Assembly (NCBI GenBank): GCA_963575745.1
Contig: CAUYUJ010014261.1
Span: 354,689 to 418,688 of the forward strand
Length of the DNA stretch: 64,000 nt
Reading direction: 5' to 3'
Source: Prorocentrum cordatum
Taxonomy: Eukaryota > Sar > Dinophyceae > Prorocentrales > Prorocentraceae
Below are positions 1-8,348 of the stretch, piece by piece. Each line of letters starts with the position of its first letter. The stretch's first letter is position 1. The position numbers and the translations under genes were made by a program. The notes beneath the pieces are model-generated. The model was given only the letters and a program-made list of their open reading frames with translations, was not told where the DNA came from and searched no databases.

Positions 1-3000
1 CCGGCCATCGTTGCAGCCAGAGACCCTGCCATAGCCAGAGCAGCATCACTCATTCCAGAGACGCCTGCACCATGAGCAACAGCTGGTTGAGCACCCGCAC
101 GCCACAGCGCACCGAATTCTTGCGTCCAGCGACCTGCCGAAAGATGCGAATCCGTCGCCGCCTCCTCTGCAGCTCCCGCAAGCGCCCCGTCTCCAGCCAG
201 CGTAGCGGCCGTGCCCCCATGGTCTCGTGGCCCAAGTTCCTCATCCAAGGCCTCTGCTGGAACTTCGAGCCCCGCATCAGCCTGCGTGGCGAGGTAGTGG
301 CCGCGACAGCCCCTGATTTCGTGTGGTTGAAGCAGGAGCCGAGCACCGTCGAATCGTCTTGAAATGCCCGAACTGCAACCCCAAGCGCCCGTACACCTGC
401 AGGGTCAGGGCCCACATACTGCACCGAGACATCATCAACCAGAGCCCGAGGCACCAGCGCCCCATGCACCTCGCGAACACGGAGCAGGGCTCGCAATGTC
501 AGCACCTCCAGCATGCAAGCCGCGCGGGCGCAGCCTGCCAGGATTCCCTGTTCCACCTGCAGCGGACCAGAAGGTGCCATAGCCTTTGAGTCGTCTCGGC
601 TGGCGATACATCTGGATTAACATCTACAGCATCCGAGGAGGGTAGCCCAGCACGAGACCTTCACGAAACAACTGCGATGGCCGTACCAGGTAAGATCCAG
701 CAGTACCGTAGCGCTGAAGTGTCCCCGCAGCACCGCAATCTCGGACTCCAAGTTGCGGCTGAACGCACTGCCGGGGGAAGTGTAGCGGGCCCGATTCCCT
801 CAGACATTCTCACACCGAGTCCGCTCCTCCCAAGATCGAGATCGAGAAATCTCTCGCCTGGCTCGACCCCATATGCGCTGGAATGTGCGCACCACGGCGA
901 TCAAGCGATGACCTTCGTCAGCCTCCGGGGTACGACACATCGTCGACCGGCACCTTTCTGCCGGCCAAGTTAGCAACTCCTCGCATAGTCTGGAGAAACA
1001 AATAAGCACCGCTAGAGCCCCATCTGGCAAGTGCCACAACAGACGTGGAGGTCTTCTTCGGAAAGGTGAGAATCACCTTCCTGATGGTTGCCACATCAAT
1101 ACCAGGCAAGGGAGGCCAACTGTCTGCGTCAGCTGGTGGGTCGATCGGCAAGCAGCCGTGCTTAGTCCAGACCTCCCTCCACGTCTGCATGTTCTGGTTC
1201 GCGAGCGCCTTGGGTTGTGCACCACCTGGCCGTCGGTTGAACGGGGCAATCTGGTCCGTCGGCCGCACCTTGGAGACGCGGTGTGCTATCGAAGCTCCCG
1301 ACTTAAACGCAGCGCGTTGGAACCGCGTCCAGGCCTGATAAGAGTCTCGCTGATCTTCCTTACGAAGTCTGGTGGACTCTTCACCAATGGTAGTCATGAG
1401 CTCCTGAAAGCGAGTGCCAACAAAAACCTGGAGGCCTGATCCAACGCAAACTCTGGACATCAGATGGCAACTGCTGAAGAACAACGCGGCTTCGCTGTGC
1501 GTTGCGCAGAAATCTGCTGACCTCACTGAACGCCTGTAATGAGTACCGTACATTGCCGAGGCTCGATGCTGCATGACGCATTGGCCACCTGAAGCTGAGA
1601 AACCTATGTATTCAACCTATCGCGCTCCTTCTAAATGTGCATCATCCATCTGGGTGCAGTCTTATCGGTCTCTTATACGTACGCTTGAGGGGGGGCTGCC
1701 ACTTGACCTGCCTCCAAACAAACTCAGGGCCCCCCGCCCCACCAGCGCAACGCTTAGCGGCAGGGCCGGCATGATCATATCGGTTGGTGAGCTCCTTCTC
1801 GATGCCACACATGTGCGCGTCCACTCCAGCAGCCAGGCCTGCAGCACCATCGGCAGCTTCAAACAGGCCTTGATCCCATTCCAAAGGAAATCGGGCACAG
1901 CCGATAGGCGCCTCCTGTGGCAGCTCCGTCGGAAGTCTAGGCACCAGCAGCCAGAGCGGATCGTCCTGTGCCGTGATTCGAAGATGCACAGGGCAGCGTG
2001 GGTAAAGGGCGGACTTTTCATCCACCTGTATGCCAGAATCAACTCTTGCTGCCAAGTTGGCGGGAACAATAAAGTAATCCAGTGCAGCCCCAGCGGTAGC
2101 CTGGCGGCAGGTGGGCGCAGTCGGGTAGAAGGGGGTCGCCGCAGCTGCCACCGCCCATCGCGTGCCAAACATCTCCGAAGGCCGGTTATTCCAGTCGCCT
2201 CCGACCATCCAGTCTATGACCGCGCTGTTAAGCTTAGCCAACGCCTGCGCAGTCTGTCAGAGGTAAGCCATGTTGACTGCACCCATGCCATCTTCAGATA
2301 TCTTCAGTATCAAGGTAAATGCTGCCCACTGTGAATCCACCAGACACCCCCCAATGAACCTGTTCAAAAAAGGCAACGGCCTGGAACAACCTCCTTCTCA
2401 GGCAAATCATGGGCCGTGCTCTTAATGCCAGAGCGCACTAGCACAGCCGCACCAGCAGACGTGCCGACATCAGAATTTGCACTCGGAGTAGCAGCCGCCC
2501 AGATCCCATGCCATCCAAGATCTTTGGCCTGAGACTGCGCCAGCGGGAGCCGATCAAGCAAAAGGTGGTGTTCCTGCGCCAGAAGCACCTTGGCCCCCAA
2601 ATCCACACCTGGCAAGTGCTCAAACAGAGATCCATGAGAACTGACGTTGGCAGTCACCACCTCTCCTTTGTACTTGACCGCAGTCGAAAGCGGCGTTCGC
2701 ATATGAGAAATCCCCACTCCGCCATCATAAACCCCATCGGTAGACCCGGCCGAAGCAAGGCCACTTGCAGTCGATCCCCGAGCCACATCAGGAACTCGCT
2801 CGTCGACAAGAATATTACAATCAGGAGGCTCATCCGTCCTCCTGTCGCGACCTGACACTTGTTTTTTCGTGAGCTGCGTATAACTCAAGGTGGGGGGGAG
2901 ATGTGGCGGCTCTCCAGCCGCCTGCCTTCCCCGAAAGTCGGCGCCCTCTGGCTCCCTCACAGGCTTGGCCTGGGGGGGCCGAGCAGCGCGCGCCTTCGGG

Positions 3001-3467
3001 GGGCAACGCGCTCGAAGAAGGCGCAGCCGCCCACTGTGACGATATGTCCTCAAGCTCGCTCGTGCCCCCAACCCCGACGGGCGGGCCAGTTGGGGCTCGG
3101 GCGTCGCAGCCGAAGGAGAAGACAGCCTCAAAGCCGACGATGTCTCCAGCCCAGGGGAGAAACATCCCTGGCCACCCGGAGCGGTAATTCTGGCTGTCGC
3201 CGAAGTGCCCGACCCTGCGGGTGTAGTCCATGCGGGCGGGGGGGGCGTGACTTCTCGGGGCTGAATCCCGACCCCCCCACCGCCCTGTGGTGGCGAGATG
3301 TCAGCAGGTGGGCCACTGAGCTCCTCAGGAGGGCCTATGAAGTCATCCTGGTCGATGCCTGGATCTGCGAACAGCTCGTCAAGGCCGTCGCCGCCATTGT
3401 CGATCATGTGAGTAGTATACACCATGATGCCAACCACTGCTAAAACGATCCTCCCAAATCTATGCAT
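1..3467 (-). pseudogene. LINE ORF2 (endonuclease + reverse transcriptase), decayed, partial
   Basis: Non-LTR retrotransposon ORF2 that continues beyond the left edge. The proposed start is the ATG at 3467-3465, which overlaps the ORF1 stop. After a Pro/Gly/Ser-rich N-terminus, an APE-type endonuclease is split by damage: VVTANVSS and AQEHH lie in the frame ending at 2364; the GGDWNNRP motif, ALDYFIVP and a degenerate PVHL end lie at 1642-2241 in another frame. A linker with PPLPGIDVATIRK follows (918-1574). RT motif A reads ATVLLDL near 680-700, motif B QGILAGC near 540, and motif C is VDD (431-439) in place of the usual YADD. Breaks: an A6 run at 2366-2371 (plus strand), an in-frame TGA near 2257, and frame changes near 1600 and 600-900. 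The order EN-RT is that of an APE-type LINE. It is a dead copy unless the breaks are sequencing errors. Confidence 0.85.
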
Positions 3468-4769
3468 TATTCCGTGGCCTCTTGGCGAGCAGCGCCTGGT
3501 AAGACTCCATGCGCCGCTTGGCCTGCGCGTGAATCTCGTCCTCGGTCTCCGCAGGCGCGCCACCATTGTCCGATATGAAAGTTCGCAAATCTTCCAAATC
3601 CATATCGTCAGGTACAGGCATATTGACACGAACGCCCTCAGGTGCTGCCGAAGCGGCAGGGCCATCTGCAGGTGGCGGCTGCTGTTGCTGCCGCTGCTGC
3701 TGCTGCTCACGCTGCCGTTCTTGCTGCTCCACTCGCAGCTTCTTGACCTGCTCCGGCCATGGCTGCACATGCTGCGCACAGGCCTCAGAAAGCTGCTCCC
3801 CTCCCCCCAGCTGCTGCACAAAAGGACTTGAGCTGCTCGAGGGTGGCGGAGAAAGTCTCGAAGATGGCTGCATCACTGCCTGCTGGGGCCTGAGTAACCT
3901 GCTCAGGCGCGCGCTGCCGAAGAAGGTCCATCTGCTCGAGCTGCAGCTGAACCTTGGCTATCTGATTGGCCTCCAGCTGTTGCTTGAGATCCACGATAAG
4001 AGCCTGCTTATCAGCCACAGCCTTCTCCTCAGATTCAATAGAGGCCTGCAACTTCGCCATCTGCTGGTCCGCCTTCTGAATATTGTTGCCGATTCCATGA
4101 ACCTGAGCTCCAAGCGGCTTGGCCGCATGGGTCTCCTGACGAAGATCCCGTACAGTCTTGTCAGCATCGGCATATCCAGGGACCATACTCGGAGCGACTC
4201 CCTGGACCTGCGCAACGTTCTCCAGAGAAGCCATAGCAGCCTCCGCAGCCTCGAGCACCTTCTGCTTCTTCTGGAAGTCCGACTCCTTCGGGCCACCATC
4301 CTGCTGAGGCGGTGACTGCGTGTCGGCATCGAGCATCTTGGGCCGAGACAGCTGTTGAACTTGCTTGCGGAAAGCGGCGAGCTCTCTGTCCTTGGCATCG
4401 AGCGTAGCACGCGCCACCCCACCAGCAGGCTGAGAAGCACGCGTGCTTGGGGTGGACGGCGGCAGATCGCACTTGTACACACGACTCTTGGCACCACCAC
4501 ACAGAAAACAAGAAACAGCATCTGGATGGTTATGCCACGGTTCACCCGTCTTCGCATGCTTGCAATACCTGCAGACCCAGCGTTTGGCCCTCGCGAGCCT
4601 CTCCTTAGCAGCCTTAAGGGGGGCGCCATGGCCGCGGCCGAGGAGCGAGAGCACCCCCCTGTGGGCTGCAGGAGGCACACAAAGACAGAAACAAAACTGT
4701 CGGGCAGAAACGCCCTGGCACTGGCCGCGGACTAGCGGTATCCACTTGTTCCCCTGCGGAACAAAGCAT
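3460..4769 (-). pseudogene. LINE ORF1 (CxxC zinc finger + coiled coil), frameshifted
   Basis: First ORF of the minus-strand LINE. Reading 5' to 3', a zinc-binding segment has CRYC, about 17 residues, then CFLC (near 4590-4480). A long Gln/Glu/Lys-rich coiled coil follows (about 4400-3900), then a Q-rich tail and the end LLAKRPRNNA at 3460. The frame changes near a C6 run at 3802-3807. No ATG lies in the zinc-finger frame before the finger. The ATG directly abutting the DinoSL relic (4769-4767) is in another frame and meets a stop soon after, next to a G6 run at 4618-4623. The true start is therefore uncertain. LINE ORF1 products of this type bind the element RNA. The stop overlaps the ORF2 start by 8 nt (3460-3467). 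Confidence 0.75.
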
Positions 4770-4791
4770 CTTGAGCCAAAATGGCTACGGA
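4770..4791 (-). other. DinoSL spliced-leader relic at LINE 5' end
   Basis: The reverse complement matches the dinoflagellate trans-spliced leader over all 22 positions (first base T, then CCGTAGCC...GGCTCAAG). It lies directly upstream of the minus-strand LINE and is preceded on that strand by a (TCC)n tract. It has no downstream GT donor with an SL-RNA-like body, so it is not an SL RNA gene. It marks the 5' end of a trans-spliced mRNA that was copied back into DNA. Confidence 0.93.
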
Positions 4792-4944
4792 GGGGGAGGG
4801 GGAGAGGGAGGAGGAGGAGGAGGAGGAGGAGGAGGAGGAGGAGGAGGAGGAGGAAGGGGGAGGAGGGGAGGCGGAGGAAGGGGGGAGAGGAGGAGGAGGA
4901 GGAGGAGGAGGACGAGGAGGAGGAGGAGGAGGAGGAGGTGGAGG
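4791..4944 (+). repeat. (GGA)n tract between two head-to-head LINEs
   Basis: About 150 bp of almost pure purine GGA/GGGA repeat. It separates the 5' end of the minus-strand LINE from the leader of the plus-strand LINE. On the minus strand it is a long pyrimidine tract running straight into the DinoSL relic. Confidence 0.95.
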
Positions 4945-5053
4945 CCACGAGCCTGGGCCCGAGCCGCGCCCGCCCAGAGGGGGCATCGCGCGCGCGGGCT
5001 CGGGCGAGCGGGGCCATCGCCCGCGGCCGCTGGGCGGCTGACCCTGGACAGCT

Positions 5054-5090
5054 GCTCGTCGTCCTGGCGGCGTGCCACCAGGGGCGAGCA
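5054..5090 (+). repeat. Hairpin motif, single copy in leader of plus-strand LINE
   Basis: One copy of GCTCGTCGTCCTGGCGGCGT followed by GCCACCAGGGGCGAGC. The outer arms GCTCG/CGAGC and inner CCTGG/CCAGG can pair. The same motif occurs three times in tandem beyond ORF2 (14871-14990). Confidence 0.85.
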
Positions 5091-5248
5091 CGGCCAAGCG
5101 GGTTCGGTCCCCAGCTTGGCACCGGCGCTTGAGGCGCCAGCGAGGGGCGGCGAGGACCCTGCTCCGCGTCCTCAAGGCGCGCAGCATTCTGGACCTCCAT
5201 CACAGTGCGGGCTCACCACCTTTAGAAGCCATCTCAGAGCTGCTCGCG

Positions 5249-8200
5249 ATGGCTCAACGTGGTGCTGGGTCTCGAGGAGGGGGGCACGTTCGTGACCAGG
5301 GAGGGCATGCTCGTGATCAGGGAGGGCGTGACCAGGGAGGGCATGCTCGTGAGCAACGAGGGCATGCTCGTGATCAGGGAGGTCGTGACCAGGGAGGTCG
5401 TGATCAGGGAGGGCATGCTCGTGATCAGGGAGGGCATCGTGATCAAGGGCGACGTCGTGCAGAGGACGCGGTCCCTGACTTTCGTGCGGAGGCCAAGGAG
5501 ATCATCGCTTCGGCCACCATGTGCACGACGGCTTATGCTTTGGCATCGCCCTACTACCGAGGCCCCCCCTCAGCTCGGGAAGGTCTCGCGCGCTACCGCG
5601 AGGACGTGGCTTCCAAGATGAAGGTGCTTGCAGAGTTTATTGCACGAGCACGAGTATCCCAGCTAGACGCGTCGCACCAGGAGAAGGAGCTGGCCGTTCT
5701 CAAGTTCATGGCCTGGTCTGCGAAGCCGCAGTCGGTCCGTGAGAAGGAAGCGCTCGACGGGATCAGCAAGGCCAACGGGAAGATGGAGGCAGTACGACGC
5801 CAACAGCGGGACCTTGAGATAGAGATCCTGTTGCAGGAGGCGAACGTGAGGTACTGGACCGACCTCCTCACAGAGGCGCGCAACCTGCCGCCCGAATCTC
5901 CCAGCTCCGACGAGTACGGTCATGATCGAAGGAAGGCTCTTTCGATCTCTATTGCGCGCGACCCCCCAGCTGTTCGAGCCCCGCATCCCCCTCGTGATGA
6001 TGTTCAGCCACTACAACAGCCTACTCAGCACTCGGCCAGAGGACTTGGTCTTCCTCTTCAGCCTGGTCTTCAGCGTGACCACCGACCGCCGACAACCTCG
6101 TCTCCAAATGCCCCAGTGGTCGATGGCAGGCACATACGTGGCATCACTACTTCTGCCCCTGTCCAGCCGCGTTCACCTCCTCCTGTTGCCCATGCTCCTA
6201 CCACCGAGGACTTTCAGGCGACCCAACTTTCCACGGCCGCGAGTTCCAGCCGCACGAACATGGGAATGCCTGCTACTGCAGCTCCGCCCCCGCCTGCGCA
6301 GCCGAAGACACCCTCGAAGATCTTGAGGACACCAGTTGCCTCACCTCCAGCGCGTTCGCCCCAAGTCATCACGGAGACCAGTGAGATCACCATGATGAGA
6401 AAATGGCTTGAGGAGCAGATGACGATGCAGGGCCGTGCCATTCAGCAGATCAAGAAGGAAGTTCGCGAACGCGATGATCGCCACGCCCATTTAGCTCCAC
6501 CCGCCGGCCAAGCTCAACCTGCGAGCTCGGCAGTTGCTGACCTACGACCTCATGAAGCCAACAGTGCACAACAGGCTGAACTGGAACGGACCATTGCCGA
6601 ACGTAACCAGTTGGTGGAGGAGTACACATTTCAACAGGCCGAACTTCGTCAACATAAGATCAGGGAGGAGTCCTACAAGCAGTTCGAGCACCAGCAACGT
6701 CACCAGCTACAATTGGCCGAGAAGCTAGCCTACGAGGCGCAGCGCAGAGAGCACGACAAGACCTTCACCTACCAGCAGGAGGTCTCCGAGACGCATGTCA
6801 TGATGGAGCAGGCCGAGTCCACCAGGCGCAACCAGAGGGAGTACTGGGAGACGCTCAAGGCACAGGATGCAGAGATGCAGCAGCTCAAGATCATTATGGA
6901 GCACCAACATCGGTACCAGCAGGAACAAGCCTACGAGATGATGCGGATGCAGTTTGCTGAGGCCCGTGACCAGGACACCGAGCTCCTACGACGTCAGCAA
7001 CTTGAAGTGCAGCAGCTTCGTGAACACCTACAAGCTAGTGAACGCATCCAAGCTTCTGAACGCGCTGCTCTCCGCAAGGGGCTTCATGATGTCCGTGAGG
7101 AAAGAGCCGAGGCAGCTCGTCAGGCTTCCATGATGGCAGAAGCTCTCGATGCTCGTATTCACTCGGAGCTTGCCGAACTCCAACAATTTGGGGATCTTGG
7201 AGCAGATGACACTGTTGAGGACCCATATCATGATCTGGATGGAGCTGCATACATGGCCGACCTGAAGAGCTCTGACTTCCCTGAGGAAAACAATGCAAAT
7301 GGCCCTACATCTTCTACCATGCTCGCTGCCCCGCCCGACGAGGGCACCGTACATGAAGACGACGGCCACGCCCAACGGACTTCGACCTATACGGTACCGC
7401 AGCCAAGGACTGCGGCACCTGCTTCCTCGCCTTCGACCCCAGCCTCGTCGACAGCTACTTGGGCGCCTACCCTCACGAGCTCTCTGGCATCTCTTGGAGC
7501 AACACCCAACCTCAGCAATATCGTTGGCAGGATCGGCAGGCAGGAGAAGGGTATCATACCCCTCCACGATTTCGTTCTGAGCTCCCCTCCTAATCCAAGC
7601 CTCGCTGAATTGACTGGTGACAAGACGGTGTTGGTCCCCACGCATGACGATGCCGAAGAAGATGAGCGTTTGCGTGAACCGCTACCCAGTCAGCTCGTCC
7701 TGCCCCCTAGCCAACAAGCCCTGCTCGAGGCCGACGTAGTGGAGGAGCTCACCTTGCTCGAAAATGTGCAGACGGAGGTCGAGGGTACCGCAACGCCTGA
7801 AGTTGATAGTCATGATCGCATACGTCGTGAGCTTGGTGGAGAACTAGCGAGTGACTCTGTCGAGGAGCTGGAGAAAGCTCAAAGGCGCATGCTACAGATC
7901 ATCCATCATGATAGGCATCCTGGATCGCATCTGCTGGAAGCTGATGCTGAAGATGCCCATGACCATGGTGCAGTTCCAGGTGATACGGGTGAACATCATG
8001 CTGATCATACTCTTGCCCCTGCCGCCACCAGATCCGAGAACCCCAGTACAATGGTGATTGAGGACTCTGAGTCGGACCTCGCCGACGAACACCAGGCAGT
8101 ACCAGATGACGTTGATCCTCCAGGCTTTCCAGGAACAGGGCTTAGCTCAGACACAGGCGGCGACACCGAGCCTCCTGGCCCTGCGAGGAAATACCAGCGT

Positions 8201-8320
8201 GCACCGCCGAGCATGGTTCCTTTCTCCAGTGCACGCACCAGGCGTACCGCAGCGCGTGGCTCACTCCCCACTGCTTTAGGGGAATGGGCCCCTCCTGACG
8301 GAGGGGCCCGACACGACTGA
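5249..8320 (+). CDS. LINE ORF1, coiled-coil protein (1023 aa)
   Basis: Intact first ORF of the plus-strand LINE. The frame is open from 5072, but that position is GTG; the first in-frame ATG is 5249. Residues about 10-65 are an imperfect GHARDQG repeat encoded by a minisatellite. A basic/Pro-rich region follows, then a long coiled coil rich in Gln, Glu and Arg (about residues 385-650), then an acidic Pro/Ser/Thr-rich C-terminal third. No zinc knuckle or RRM is visible, unlike the CxxC finger of the minus-strand LINE. The role is inferred from position: ORF1 proteins of LINEs bind RNA and assemble the ribonucleoprotein. It ends 28 nt before the ORF2 ATG; the ORF2 frame is open back to 8280, giving a 41-nt overlap in the +1 frame. 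Confidence 0.8.
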   Translation: MAQRGAGSRGGGHVRDQGGHARDQGGRDQGGHAREQRGHARDQGGRDQGGRDQGGHARDQGGHRDQGRRRAEDAVPDFRAEAKEIIASATMCTTAYALASPYYRGPPSAREGLARYREDVASKMKVLAEFIARARVSQLDASHQEKELAVLKFMAWSAKPQSVREKEALDGISKANGKMEAVRRQQRDLEIEILLQEANVRYWTDLLTEARNLPPESPSSDEYGHDRRKALSISIARDPPAVRAPHPPRDDVQPLQQPTQHSARGLGLPLQPGLQRDHRPPTTSSPNAPVVDGRHIRGITTSAPVQPRSPPPVAHAPTTEDFQATQLSTAASSSRTNMGMPATAAPPPPAQPKTPSKILRTPVASPPARSPQVITETSEITMMRKWLEEQMTMQGRAIQQIKKEVRERDDRHAHLAPPAGQAQPASSAVADLRPHEANSAQQAELERTIAERNQLVEEYTFQQAELRQHKIREESYKQFEHQQRHQLQLAEKLAYEAQRREHDKTFTYQQEVSETHVMMEQAESTRRNQREYWETLKAQDAEMQQLKIIMEHQHRYQQEQAYEMMRMQFAEARDQDTELLRRQQLEVQQLREHLQASERIQASERAALRKGLHDVREERAEAARQASMMAEALDARIHSELAELQQFGDLGADDTVEDPYHDLDGAAYMADLKSSDFPEENNANGPTSSTMLAAPPDEGTVHEDDGHAQRTSTYTVPQPRTAAPASSPSTPASSTATWAPTLTSSLASLGATPNLSNIVGRIGRQEKGIIPLHDFVLSSPPNPSLAELTGDKTVLVPTHDDAEEDERLREPLPSQLVLPPSQQALLEADVVEELTLLENVQTEVEGTATPEVDSHDRIRRELGGELASDSVEELEKAQRRMLQIIHHDRHPGSHLLEADAEDAHDHGAVPGDTGEHHADHTLAPAATRSENPSTMVIEDSESDLADEHQAVPDDVDPPGFPGTGLSSDTGGDTEPPGPARKYQRAPPSMVPFSSARTRRTAARGSLPTALGEWAPPDGGARHD
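5286..5450 (+). repeat. 21-bp-type minisatellite inside LINE ORF1
   Basis: Imperfect repeats of GGGAGGGCATGCTCGTGATC and shorter variants. In the ORF1 frame they encode GHARDQG and GRDQG repeats; other frames also stay open, which creates spurious overlapping ORFs. Confidence 0.9.
8286..8309 (+). promoter_or_regulatory. Perfect 10-bp GC-rich hairpin in the ORF1/ORF2 overlap
   Basis: GGGCCCCTCC, loop TGAC, GGAGGGGCCC: a perfect 10-bp stem with a 4-nt loop. It ends 8 nt before the ORF1 TGA (8318-8320) and lies inside the 41-nt window where the ORF1 and +1 ORF2 frames are both open. A role in recoding or in termination-reinitiation is inferred only. Confidence 0.5.
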
Positions 8321-8348
8321 TCAAAGCGCCGAGGCGCCGTCCAGGTTC

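Noticed and set aside
4770-4791. SL RNA gene
   Set aside because: No GT donor after the 22-nt exon; an open LINE frame follows.
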